This document shows positions 6,745 to 14,650 of a stretch of 35,783 nt of DNA, one piece after another. The notes under the pieces are model-generated. The model did no database searches, was not told where the DNA came from, and saw only the letters and a program-made list of their open reading frames with translations. Positions within the stretch are counted from its first letter, which is position 1, and each line of letters opens with the position of its first letter. The translations under genes and the position numbers were made by a program. Origin of the DNA: Hwanghaeella sp. (GTDB lineage: Bacteria > Pseudomonadota > Alphaproteobacteria > UBA8366 > Aestuariispiraceae); NCBI GenBank assembly GCA_028282025.1, contig JANQIT010000352.1, forward strand, positions 1-35,783, read 5' to 3'.

Positions 6745-7127
6745 CTGTTTCACGCTCTTTGCAATGCTGCGCTGCGACGTTCCTGCGACATGGAATGTCC
6801 TGGCGGCGCGGGGTTGTATCCGACGCTGGAGATAGCGCCCCGCCGGCACACGGACCATTCAAGCCTGTGTGAGGGACGGGTTATCCGCCCGGACGGGAAA
6901 ACCGAAGGGCGATAACGCGCAACCGCGTTGACTTGGTCAGGCGCTGGCACTATACACCCGCAGCGCGTTCAATGGGTTCGTGGCCATAGGCCATTTGCGC
7001 CCTGCGCCGGAAGCTGCGGCGACCGGTTGCACACTACCCAGAAAACCGCGGAAGCAATCGTTATTTCGCCTTGCGTGAAGGCCCCGCCGAAAGGGGCGGT
7101 TCGCGTTCGGTGTGTAGGAGAAGATCG
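6745..7127. other. Intergenic region between divergent TVP38 gene and rpmH
   Basis: 383 bp without a convincing gene. It holds the plus-strand promoter at 6928-6956 and a ~165-nt leader for rpmH. The leader contains a small palindrome TGGCC-ATA-GGCCA (6981-6993) and a GCCCC/GGGGC hairpin (7081-7096) just before the rpmH ribosome site. Nothing recognisable lies in 6745-6927 beyond the untranslated start of the minus-strand gene. Confidence 0.6.
6928..6956 (+). promoter_or_regulatory. Sigma-70 promoter of the rpmH-rnpA-yidC operon
   Basis: TTGACT (6928-6933), a 17-bp spacer and TATACA (6951-6956) form a near-consensus housekeeping promoter. Transcription would start near 6963, leaving a leader of about 165 nt before rpmH. 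Confidence 0.75.
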
Positions 7128-7262
7128 GTGAAACGTACATTTCAGCCCAGCCGCCTGATCCGGAAGCGTCGCCACGGATTCCGGTCCCGCATGGCGACGG
7201 CCGCCGGCCGCCGCGTTTTGGCCGCCCGCCGGGCCAAGGGACGCAAGCGTCTTTCCGCCTAA
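7128..7262 (+). CDS. rpmH: 50S ribosomal protein L34
   Basis: 44-residue, highly basic L34 with the canonical beginning [21 protein letters not shown] and the C-terminal half [18 protein letters not shown]. Initiation is at GTG (7128-7130), preceded by AGGAG at 7116-7120 with good spacing. L34 is a small large-subunit ribosomal protein. The gene is the first of the conserved rpmH-rnpA-yidC block. Its TAA overlaps the ATG of rnpA by one base (TAATG), so the two are translationally coupled. Confidence 0.98.
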   Translation: MKRTFQPSRLIRKRRHGFRSRMATAAGRRVLAARRAKGRKRLSA

Positions 7263-7660
7263 TGGTTCCGAAATCCGCCGTCGAACGCCTGAAACGGCGG
7301 GCGGATTTCGTTGCTCTGTCGCGCGCCCGCAACAGCAGCGGCCAGCCCGGCCTTGTGCTGCAGGCGGCGCGCCGCACGGCCAAGCACCTGGACAAGGACG
7401 CCATCAGGGTGGGGTTTACCGCCAGTAAGAAGGTCGGCAACGCCGTTCGCCGCAACCGCGCCAAACGCCGGTTGCGCGAAGCGGCGCGTCTTGTTCTGGA
7501 GCCGAATTCGCGCACCGGACACGATTATGTCCTGATCGCCCGGGCGGCCACCGCAGAGCGTCCTTTCGCGTCCTTGTGCAAGGACCTGCAAAAGGCCATG
7601 AAGCGGCTTAACGTCTGGTCGCCGGGTGCTGCACCCGGTATGGTCCCGCCCGCAGTTTAA
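7262..7660 (+). CDS. rnpA: Ribonuclease P protein component
   Basis: 132 residues. Protein subunit of RNase P, which helps the catalytic RNA mature tRNA 5' ends. The family signature KVGNAVRRNRAKRRLREAAR, with the RNR core, lies around residues 59-78, and an RVGFTASKKVG strand precedes it. The N-terminal [16 protein letters not shown] matches the usual RL..R.dF opening. It starts in the rpmH stop codon. The gene ends 19 bp before yidC; the small yidD gene often found at this point in other bacteria is not present between them. Confidence 0.96.
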   Translation: MVPKSAVERLKRRADFVALSRARNSSGQPGLVLQAARRTAKHLDKDAIRVGFTASKKVGNAVRRNRAKRRLREAARLVLEPNSRTGHDYVLIARAATAERPFASLCKDLQKAMKRLNVWSPGAAPGMVPPAV

Positions 7661-7679
7661 GAGGATTTCCACACCCGCC

Positions 7680-9476
7680 ATGGATAGCGACAATCGTAAG
7701 AATCTGATCATTGCGCTGGTGTTGTCCATGGTCGTCATGGTCGGCTGGCAGGTGTTCTATGAAATGCCCCGCCAGGAACAGCGGGTAGAGGCCGAACAGC
7801 AGCGCCAGGCCGCCGAACAGCAGGCGGCCGGGGACCGCGGCGACGTCTCCTCCCAGCCGCAGCTTGGCGTGAACGTTCCGAACAGCCTGCAGTCCGTCGA
7901 AAATCTTCCAAAATCCCGGAACCAATTGCTGGAGGCCGCCCCCCGCCTGGCCGTCAATACGAACCGGCTCAGCGGCTCGATCTCCCTGCGCGGCGCCCGG
8001 ATCGACGATCTGACCCTGCTCGACTACCGCGAGACGGTGGAAGACGACAGCCCGAACATCGTCTTCCTGCATCCGGTCGGCGGCGAGAAGCCCTATTACG
8101 CGGAATTCGGCTGGCTGGGCGCGGACGGGGTGGACGTGCCGGACCGCGATACGGTCTGGACGGCGGACAAGCCGGAACTGACGGTGAACAACCCGGTCAC
8201 GCTAAGCTGGACGAACGACGCCGGCGTGGTGTTCGAACAGATCGTCACGCTGGACGAGAATTTCATGTTCTCGATCGATCAGCGCGTTCGCAACAACAGC
8301 GGTCAGCCGATCACCGTTTCACCCTATGGGGTGATCGCGCGGACCGGAACACCCAGCATCCTGGGTTTCTACATTCTCCATGAAGGGCTGATCGGCGTTT
8401 TCGACGATGTTCTGAAGGAAGTCGACTATTCCGATCTGGTCGATGACGGCGCGGTGCAACCGGCGGAAAAGCAGGCCACCACCGGCGGCTGGCTCGGCAT
8501 CACCGACAAATACTGGCTTGCGGCGCTGGTCCCCGATGCGCTGGAAACGGTGCAGACCAGTTTCTCGGGACGGCTTTCGGGCAGCACCGAAGCCTATCAG
8601 GCCGATTTCCTGATGAACGCCCGCACAATCGCGGCCGGTGAAACGGCGGCGGTGAACAACCGGCTGTTCGCGGGCGCCAAGGAAACCCTGCTGCTGGATG
8701 ATTACCGGGACGATCCGGAGAATGGCATCTCGAACTTCGATCTGGCGGTCGATTTCGGCTGGTTCTACTGGCTGACCAAGCCGATCTTCTATGGCATTCA
8801 CATGCTGAACGATTGGTTCGGCAACTTCGGCGTGGCGATCCTGGGCCTGACCTTCGTCATCAAGCTTCTGTTCTTCCCGCTGGCGAACAAATCCTACCGT
8901 TCCATGAGCAAGATGAAGCTGCTGCAGCCCAAATTGATGGAGCTGAAGGAGCGCTATGGCGACGACCGCCAGAAGATGAACATGGAGATGATGGAGCTGT
9001 ATAAGAAAGAGAAGGTGAACCCGCTTTCGGGCTGTTTACCGATCCTGCTCCAGATCCCCGTCTTCTTCGCGCTGTACAAAGTGCTGTTCGTCACCATCGA
9101 AATGCGTCACGCGCCCTTCTTCGGCTGGATTCAGGATCTGTCCGCGCCGGACCCGCTGGGCATGCTGACCCTGTTCGGAATGATCCCCTGGGAAGTGCCG
9201 GCCATCATCGCCTTCCTGAATATCGGCATCTGGCCGGTCATCATGGGGCTGACCATGTGGCTGCAGCAGAAGCTGAACCCGGCCCCGACCGATCCGGTGC
9301 AGGCGCGGGTCTTCATGCTGATGCCGTTTCTGTTCACCTTCCTGTTGGGCACCTTCCCGGCGGGTCTGGTGATCTACTGGGCCTGGAACAACACGCTGAG
9401 CATCCTGCAGCAATATGTCATCATGCGGCGGATGGGGGTGGCCATCGGCGGCGGCAAGGCGGAGCCGTCCAGTTAG
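7680..9476 (+). CDS. yidC: Membrane protein insertase YidC
   Basis: 598 residues. YidC inserts and folds inner-membrane proteins, alone or with SecYEG. TM1 is at ~7-22 ([15 protein letters not shown]), followed by a large periplasmic domain (~30-360) typical of Gram-negative YidC, including a Gln/Glu-rich linker at ~28-45. The C-terminal insertase core begins ~365 ([21 protein letters not shown]) and includes the coiled cytoplasmic hairpin with [19 protein letters not shown], then [20 protein letters not shown]. The start MDSDNRKN was chosen over an in-frame ATG at 7626 because TM1 then falls in the normal place and GAGG lies upstream. Confidence 0.97.
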   Translation: MDSDNRKNLIIALVLSMVVMVGWQVFYEMPRQEQRVEAEQQRQAAEQQAAGDRGDVSSQPQLGVNVPNSLQSVENLPKSRNQLLEAAPRLAVNTNRLSGSISLRGARIDDLTLLDYRETVEDDSPNIVFLHPVGGEKPYYAEFGWLGADGVDVPDRDTVWTADKPELTVNNPVTLSWTNDAGVVFEQIVTLDENFMFSIDQRVRNNSGQPITVSPYGVIARTGTPSILGFYILHEGLIGVFDDVLKEVDYSDLVDDGAVQPAEKQATTGGWLGITDKYWLAALVPDALETVQTSFSGRLSGSTEAYQADFLMNARTIAAGETAAVNNRLFAGAKETLLLDDYRDDPENGISNFDLAVDFGWFYWLTKPIFYGIHMLNDWFGNFGVAILGLTFVIKLLFFPLANKSYRSMSKMKLLQPKLMELKERYGDDRQKMNMEMMELYKKEKVNPLSGCLPILLQIPVFFALYKVLFVTIEMRHAPFFGWIQDLSAPDPLGMLTLFGMIPWEVPAIIAFLNIGIWPVIMGLTMWLQQKLNPAPTDPVQARVFMLMPFLFTFLLGTFPAGLVIYWAWNNTLSILQQYVIMRRMGVAIGGGKAEPSS

Positions 9477-9480
9477 CGTC

Positions 9481-10149
9481 ATGAGCGGTCTCTTAAAGGC
9501 TGACGACTACACCGACGCCGACCTGGAAACGGGTCGGCGTCTGTTTGCGCGGCCCTGCATCTTCATGAAAAGCGTGGTGTCGATCCGCGACCTGCCGGAC
9601 CAGGGACCCGCCGAGGTCGCGTTCGCCGGGCGCTCCAACGTCGGCAAATCAAGCCTGCTGAACGCGCTCACCAACCGGGGTTCGCTGGCGCGGACCAGCA
9701 ATACGCCGGGCCGGACCCAGGCGTTAAACTATTTCGATCTGGCCGACGAGGCGCTGTGGCTGGTGGATATGCCGGGCTATGGCTATGCGAAAGCGCCCAA
9801 ACATCTGGTCGACGGCTGGAACCGGCTGATCGAGGATTATCTGCACGGGCGGCAGTCCTTGCGCCGGTTGTGCGTGCTGATCGACGCGCGGCACGGGTTG
9901 AAATCCTCCGACGAGGCGCTGATGTCCGGCCTGGACGCGGCGGCGGTCGCCTATCAGATCGTCTTGACCAAGGCGGACAAGATCGCCGCGAGCGTGTTGG
10001 AGAAACTGGTGGCGAACATCGTGGCGGCGCTGAAGAAACATCCCGCCGCCTTGCCGACGGTGATCGCCACCTCCTCGAAAAAAGGCTGGGGTCTGCCGGA
10101 GCTGCGGGCTGAACTGGCCGCGCTGGCGGCGGAAGACCGGATCGGCTAA
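9481..10149 (+). CDS. engB: Ribosome biogenesis GTPase EngB (YsxC/YihA)
   Basis: 222 residues. GTPase for late large-subunit assembly. G1 is GRSNVGKS (50-57), G2 is the NTPGRTQ region (75-81), G3 is DMPGYGYA (97-104), G4 is TKAD (164-167), and the G5-like ATSS is further on. The N-terminal extension ([10 protein letters not shown], ~30 residues before KSVVSI) is moderately long but normal for alphaproteobacteria. It begins 4 bp after the yidC stop. A longer frame starting inside yidC (9415) was rejected. Confidence 0.96.
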   Translation: MSGLLKADDYTDADLETGRRLFARPCIFMKSVVSIRDLPDQGPAEVAFAGRSNVGKSSLLNALTNRGSLARTSNTPGRTQALNYFDLADEALWLVDMPGYGYAKAPKHLVDGWNRLIEDYLHGRQSLRRLCVLIDARHGLKSSDEALMSGLDAAAVAYQIVLTKADKIAASVLEKLVANIVAALKKHPAALPTVIATSSKKGWGLPELRAELAALAAEDRIG

Positions 10150-10206
10150 GGTCCGGCGCGCGCCGCGAAGAGAAATGACTCAAAGAAAACGGCTGGTTGG
10201 GGGCGA

Positions 10207-11154
10207 ATGATGGACGAGACGGGTAAACCCGAACACGACCACAGGCACAGCGATCACAAATCCAAGCGCCGGGCCGAGTGGCTGGCCCAGGCGGGCATTC
10301 TGACCGAGGCGCTGCCGTTCATGCGGCGCTATGCGGGCGAGACGCTGGTCATCAAATACGGCGGCCACGCGATGGGCGACGCCGAGCTGGCCAAACTGTT
10401 CGCGCGGGACGTGGTGTTGCTGAAACAGTGCGGCATCAACCCTATCCTGGTGCATGGCGGCGGGCCGCAGATTGGCGCCATGCTGGAAAAAATGAAGATC
10501 AAGAGCGAGTTCGTCGATGGCCTGCGGGTGACGGACGCCGAATCCGTCGGCATCGTCGAAATGGTCCTCTGCGGGCAGATCAACAAAAGCATCACCGCGT
10601 CGCTGGTTGAGGCCGGCGGCCGCGGCATCGGCATTTCCGGCAAGGACGGCGGATTGGTGCGCGCCCGCAAACTGACCCGCAAGAAGCGCGATCCGGATTC
10701 GAATATCGAACAGGTGCTGGATCTGGGCTTCGTGGGGGAGCCGGAAAAAGTCGATCCGACCATCCTGGACGATCTGCGCTCGACCGATCTGATCCCGGTG
10801 ATCGCCCCCATCGGCCTGGGCGCAGACGGCGAAACCTACAACATCAACGCCGATACGGTCGCGGGCGCCATCGCCGCCGCGGTCGGCGCACGGCGACTGC
10901 TGATGCTGACAGACGTGACCGGCGTTTTGGACAAGAACGGGCAGTTGATCGCGGATATCACCCTGGCGGAAGCCGACGCCCTGATGCAGGACGGCACCTT
11001 GACCGGCGGCATGATTCCGAAGGTCGAAACCTGCATGAACGCCATGAATCAGGGTGTCGAGGCCGCCGTCATCCTGGACGGCCGCGTGCCGCACGCGATT
11101 CTGCTGGAAATGTTCACGGCCCACGGTTCCGGGACCATGATCCACCGGAGTTGA
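10207..11154 (+). CDS. argB: Acetylglutamate kinase
   Basis: 315 residues. Phosphorylates N-acetylglutamate, the second step of arginine synthesis. Amino-acid-kinase landmarks include [11 protein letters not shown] (~49-58), [13 protein letters not shown] (~78-90) and the C-terminal [10 protein letters not shown] segment. The N-terminus has a His-rich stretch ([10 protein letters not shown], residues 8-17). The following helix [20 protein letters not shown] fits the N-terminal helix of arginine-sensitive, hexameric enzymes; feedback inhibition is therefore likely but inferred. Start at 10207 or 10210 (MM); GGGGG lies close upstream. Last gene of the plus-strand yidC block. Confidence 0.96.
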   Translation: MMDETGKPEHDHRHSDHKSKRRAEWLAQAGILTEALPFMRRYAGETLVIKYGGHAMGDAELAKLFARDVVLLKQCGINPILVHGGGPQIGAMLEKMKIKSEFVDGLRVTDAESVGIVEMVLCGQINKSITASLVEAGGRGIGISGKDGGLVRARKLTRKKRDPDSNIEQVLDLGFVGEPEKVDPTILDDLRSTDLIPVIAPIGLGADGETYNINADTVAGAIAAAVGARRLLMLTDVTGVLDKNGQLIADITLAEADALMQDGTLTGGMIPKVETCMNAMNQGVEAAVILDGRVPHAILLEMFTAHGSGTMIHRS

Positions 11155-11254
11155 GGGGCTGCCGTTTGCGCCGCCGGCCCGCTTCGCCGCCTTGAGGGTC
11201 GAACCGCCGCGCTGTCGCGCCTTGGTACGGGCCGAAACCGGGACGTGAAAAAAC

Positions 11255-12262
11255 TTATCCGGCCTTAACGCCCTTGGTGGTCGAATATTCGAAATGCAGC
11301 GCCTCACCCGGAAAGGCGTGACCGTGGGCGCTGTGCGCCGCCGCGGCGGCGTCGGCGAACCCCTGCAGGATCAGTTTCAATTTACCGGGATAGGTCGCGA
11401 TATCGCCGATAGCGTAAATGCCGGGGCGGGCCGTTTGGCAGGTTGCCGGATCGACCGAGATCAGATTCTTCTCAATTTCCAGCGACCAGTCGGCGATTGG
11501 GCCAAGGCTGCTGGCCAATCCATAGAAGGGCAGAAGGCAATCGGCCTCCAGCAGCCGTTCGTTCCCGTCCAGATCCTTGACCCGGACGCCGGACAGACGT
11601 CCCGCATCGCCTTCCAGACCGGCCAGTTGAAAGGGCGTCACAAGCTCGACCTTGCCCTGATCGGCCAGCGCCCGCAGTCGATTGACGCTTTCCGGCGCGG
11701 CGCGGAACTTGTCCCGCCTGTGCACGACGGCCACATGCGCGGCCACCTCGGCCAGGGAATTCGCCCAGTCGACGGCAGAATCCCCGCCGCCGCCGATGAC
11801 GATCCGTTTGCCGCGGAACTCCTCCCGCCGTTTGACCAGATAAAACACGCTGGTCCCCTCGAAGCGGTCGAGACCGTCGAGCGGCGGCCGGTTCGGCCCG
11901 AAAGCGCCGCCGCCCGCCGCGATCAGGATAACGCGGCAGCAGATGACATCCCCCGCGGACGTGCCGACGGTGAAGCCTGTCTCCGCATCGCCGTCTACCG
12001 AGACGACCTGCCGGCCAAGATGATAGGTGGGCGCGAAGGGGGCCGCCTGTTCCTCCAGCCGCGCGATCAGCTCGCCCGCATCGATGCGCGGATAGCCGGG
12101 GATGTCGTAGATGGGCTTTTCCGGGTACAGCGCCGTGCATTGCCCGCCCGCCTCGTCCAAGGCATCGACGACATGGGCTTTCATGCCCAGCATGCCCAGT
12201 TCGAAAACGGCGAACAGACCCACGGGTCCGGCCCCGACGATGACAGCATCCGTGTTGTACAT
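11255..12262 (-). CDS. Ferredoxin/flavodoxin--NADP(+) reductase, thioredoxin-reductase-like type
   Basis: 335 residues. FAD enzyme passing electrons between NADPH and ferredoxin or flavodoxin; the TrxB-like FNR of the YumC/Rhodopseudomonas group. The FAD dinucleotide motif is VIVGAGPVGL (7-16), the NADP motif is IVIGGGGDSAVDWANSL in the middle, and GIYAIGDIATYPGKLKLIL is the second FAD contact. The redox-active CxxC of true thioredoxin reductases is absent; instead a single Cys occurs in GGQCTALYPEK, the FNR-specific signature. The C-terminal tail (FEYSTTKGVKAG) is the usual FNR extension. The start ATG at 12262 is preferred; a GTG four codons upstream (12274) sits too close to GGAGG. Confidence 0.93.
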   Translation of the reverse strand: MYNTDAVIVGAGPVGLFAVFELGMLGMKAHVVDALDEAGGQCTALYPEKPIYDIPGYPRIDAGELIARLEEQAAPFAPTYHLGRQVVSVDGDAETGFTVGTSAGDVICCRVILIAAGGGAFGPNRPPLDGLDRFEGTSVFYLVKRREEFRGKRIVIGGGGDSAVDWANSLAEVAAHVAVVHRRDKFRAAPESVNRLRALADQGKVELVTPFQLAGLEGDAGRLSGVRVKDLDGNERLLEADCLLPFYGLASSLGPIADWSLEIEKNLISVDPATCQTARPGIYAIGDIATYPGKLKLILQGFADAAAAAHSAHGHAFPGEALHFEYSTTKGVKAG

Positions 12263-12423
12263 GGCGTGCGGCACAGCCTCCGTATCCTAAAGGTCAGGGG
12301 CGTAAATCGTTCCTGCTGAAGCGTCAATCGCCGGCTGGCTGAACCCGGTCAGAATCGCCTATAACCTGGGCTTGAGACGAACATACTGTCTAATCTTGGG
12401 ACGCGTTGGCGGACTATATCCAT

Positions 12424-12909
12424 ATGACGGAAACGACTTTGGGCGGCGGCGGGGCGGATGTAACGATTTCCCTGGCGGATCCGGGGGCGACGGCGGCGCT
12501 GGGGGCGCGGCTGTTCCCCTTGCTGCAGGCGGGCGACATCGTCGCGCTGCGGGGCGATTTGGGGATGGGGAAGACCACACTGGTCCGCGGCCTGGTGCAA
12601 CGGGCCCTCGGCCCGGAAACGGATGTGCCCAGCCCGACTTTCACGCTTGTTCAGACCTACGACCTGGACGGCATGGAATTGTGGCATTTCGACCTTTACC
12701 GTCTGGAAACGCCCGAGGAGGTGTTCGAGCTTGGCGTCGAGGAGGCGTTTATCGATTGCATCAGCCTGATCGAATGGCCGGACCGGATGGGTCCCTATCT
12801 GCCGCACGAACATCTTGAGATCCGGTTGCGCCAGGACGGCGACGGGCGGTCGGCGGCGATCAGCGGGTCCGCTGACTGGCGCGCCCGGCTGGAAGGGCTT
12901 GCCGCATGA
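12424..12909 (+). CDS. tsaE: tRNA threonylcarbamoyladenosine biosynthesis ATPase TsaE
   Basis: 161 residues. ATPase that drives the TsaBD(E) complex making t6A in ANN-decoding tRNAs. Walker A is GDLGMGKT (44-51), followed by the family motifs SPTFTLVQTY and WHFDLYRL, and the acidic LIEWPDRMG. ATG at 12424 is used; the open frame extends to a TTG at 12406. First gene of the tsaE-amgK-murU-addB-addA unit. The last codons overlap the next start as ATGA. Confidence 0.95.
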   Translation: MTETTLGGGGADVTISLADPGATAALGARLFPLLQAGDIVALRGDLGMGKTTLVRGLVQRALGPETDVPSPTFTLVQTYDLDGMELWHFDLYRLETPEEVFELGVEEAFIDCISLIEWPDRMGPYLPHEHLEIRLRQDGDGRSAAISGSADWRARLEGLAA

Positions 12910-13913
12910 CAGCGCGGGAGGAACAGCGGAACGCCTTTCTGACGGGTCAAGGATGGGACCCGGCGGATTGCACCCTGTTGGCGGACGATGCCTCCTTCCG
13001 GCGGTATTTCCGGCTGACCAACGGCTGGCGGCGCGCCGTCCTGATGGACGCCCCGCCGGAGAAAGAGCAGACAGCCCCTTTCGTCTCTATTGCGGAGAAG
13101 TTGGAAAAATTGAAGCTCAGCGCTCCCGAAGTCTTGGCCTGGGACCGGGACGGGGGGTTCGTGCTGCTGGAGGATCTGGGCGACGATACCTTCACCGCCA
13201 TTCTTCGCCAGGGCGGAAACGAGCCGACGCTGTATGCACAGGCGCTCGAAGCGTTGGTCGCCCTGCATCGGCGTTGGTCGCCGGAGATGGGGGGCGATGT
13301 GCCCCGCTATTCGGACGACCGTTTCCTGGAGGAAGCCCTGCTGCTGACTGACTGGTATCTGCCCGCGGTAACGGGTGCGCCGGTCGCGGACGCGGCGCGC
13401 GCGGCCTTTCAGGACGCCTGGCGCGCGGTGCTGCCGCAGGCGCGCGCGGTGCCGGAAACCCTGGTGCTGCGCGACTACCATGTCGACAATCTGATCTGGC
13501 TGCCGGACCGGGACGGGCCGCGCTGCGTCGGACTGCTGGATTTTCAGGACGCGGTGACGGGGCCGGTGACCTACGATCTCGCCTCTCTGTTTGAGGATGC
13601 GCGGCGCGACGTGGACCAGGACATGGCCGGGAAACTGCTGGCCCGGTATCTTGGCCTGTTCCCGGAACTCGATGAAGCGTCCTTCCGCGCTTCCTACGCG
13701 ATCATGGCCGCCCAGCGGGCGACCAAGATCATCGGGATCTTCACCCGCCTGGACCGGCGCGACGGAAAGGCGCGTTACCTCACGCATATTCCACGCCTGT
13801 GGCATTGGTTGGAGAAGGATTTGCGGCACGATACCCTGACGGCTGTGAGGCAGTGGTTTGCGGAGCATGCGCCCGCAGCACTCCGCATCGCGCCGGAGGC
13901 GCAGGGCCGATGA
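12906..13913 (+). CDS. amgK: N-acetylmuramate/N-acetylglucosamine kinase AmgK
   Basis: 335 residues of the aminoglycoside-phosphotransferase fold. AmgK phosphorylates MurNAc at C1 in the peptidoglycan recycling shortcut that bypasses de novo UDP-MurNAc synthesis. The N-terminal DDASFRRYFRL is the family's nucleotide loop. The catalytic loop is LRDYHVDNLIW (His192, Asp194, Asn195), and the metal-binding segment is LLDFQDA (Asp212). It overlaps tsaE (ATGA) and murU (ATGA), and murU encodes the next enzyme of the same pathway, which strongly supports the assignment. Confidence 0.93.
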   Translation: MTAREEQRNAFLTGQGWDPADCTLLADDASFRRYFRLTNGWRRAVLMDAPPEKEQTAPFVSIAEKLEKLKLSAPEVLAWDRDGGFVLLEDLGDDTFTAILRQGGNEPTLYAQALEALVALHRRWSPEMGGDVPRYSDDRFLEEALLLTDWYLPAVTGAPVADAARAAFQDAWRAVLPQARAVPETLVLRDYHVDNLIWLPDRDGPRCVGLLDFQDAVTGPVTYDLASLFEDARRDVDQDMAGKLLARYLGLFPELDEASFRASYAIMAAQRATKIIGIFTRLDRRDGKARYLTHIPRLWHWLEKDLRHDTLTAVRQWFAEHAPAALRIAPEAQGR

Positions 13914-14644
13914 GCGCGCCCCGGGAAATAGAGACGGCGATGATCCTGGCCGCCGGTTTCGGCAAGCGGATGGCGCCCTTGACCGATACGGTTCCCAAAC
14001 CCCTGGTCACGCTGTGCGGCAAACCCTTGATCGATTGGTCGATGGGCAGTTTTGAGGCCGGCGGCGTCAAACGCTATGTCGTCAACACGCACCATCTTTC
14101 CGATCAGGTCGAACGTCATTTCGCCGGACGAAGCGACGTCACCCTGTGTTACGAAGAGGAAATTCAGGAAACCGGCGGCGGCGTGCGGGACGCCCTGCCG
14201 CATCTTGGGGACGCGCCCTTCTTCGTCACCAGTTCGGATGCGATCTGGTGTGACGGCGTAAAGCCCGTGGTGCGCCGCATGCGGGACGCCTGGGACCCCG
14301 AAGAGATGGACGTACTGCTGCTGCTGGTTCAATCGACCCAGGCATATGGGTACGATGGACCGGGAGACTATTACCTGGACGGGACGGGCGCGGCATCCTA
14401 TCGCGGCGACCGTCAGACGGCGCCGTTCGTTTTCGGCGGGCTGCAGATCCTGAAACCCGGCCTGTTCGAGGATGCGCCGGACGGTCCGTTCCGGTTGCCG
14501 GAAATCTATCACAAGGCCGAGGCCGCCGGACGCCTGAGCGCTATCGCCCATGATGGGGAATGGTTTCACATCGGCACGCCCGAGGCACGCACGGAGTTGG
14601 AGGAAATGATCGCCGCCGGCCACGGCGAAGCCAATACACGTTGA
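13910..14644 (+). CDS. murU: N-acetylmuramate alpha-1-phosphate uridylyltransferase MurU
   Basis: 244 residues. Converts MurNAc-1-phosphate plus UTP to UDP-MurNAc, following AmgK. The nucleotidyltransferase signature AMILAAGFGKRMAPLTDTVP with the Lys-Pro that follows is at ~10-31; the metal/nucleotide Asp lies in VTSSDAIW. The C-terminal EWFHIGTPEAR is typical of MurU/RmlA-like enzymes. The start ATG at 13910 overlaps the amgK stop (ATGA); a longer open frame from 13799 lies inside amgK and is rejected. addB follows after 6 bp. Confidence 0.94.
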   Translation: MSAPREIETAMILAAGFGKRMAPLTDTVPKPLVTLCGKPLIDWSMGSFEAGGVKRYVVNTHHLSDQVERHFAGRSDVTLCYEEEIQETGGGVRDALPHLGDAPFFVTSSDAIWCDGVKPVVRRMRDAWDPEEMDVLLLLVQSTQAYGYDGPGDYYLDGTGAASYRGDRQTAPFVFGGLQILKPGLFEDAPDGPFRLPEIYHKAEAAGRLSAIAHDGEWFHIGTPEARTELEEMIAAGHGEANTR

Positions 14645-14650
14645 GAGGCA

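Noticed and set aside
7081-7096. GCCCC/GGGGC hairpin before rpmH as a terminator
   Set aside because: No T-run follows on either strand and the rpmH ribosome site is immediately downstream; at most a leader structure.
6937-7515. Minus-strand ORF of 192 codons opposite rpmH and rnpA
   Set aside because: Antisense to two universally recognised genes; Arg-rich composition artefact.
10180-11307. Minus-strand open frame of 375 codons opposite argB
   Set aside because: His/Gln/Arg-rich antisense reading of a well-conserved kinase gene.
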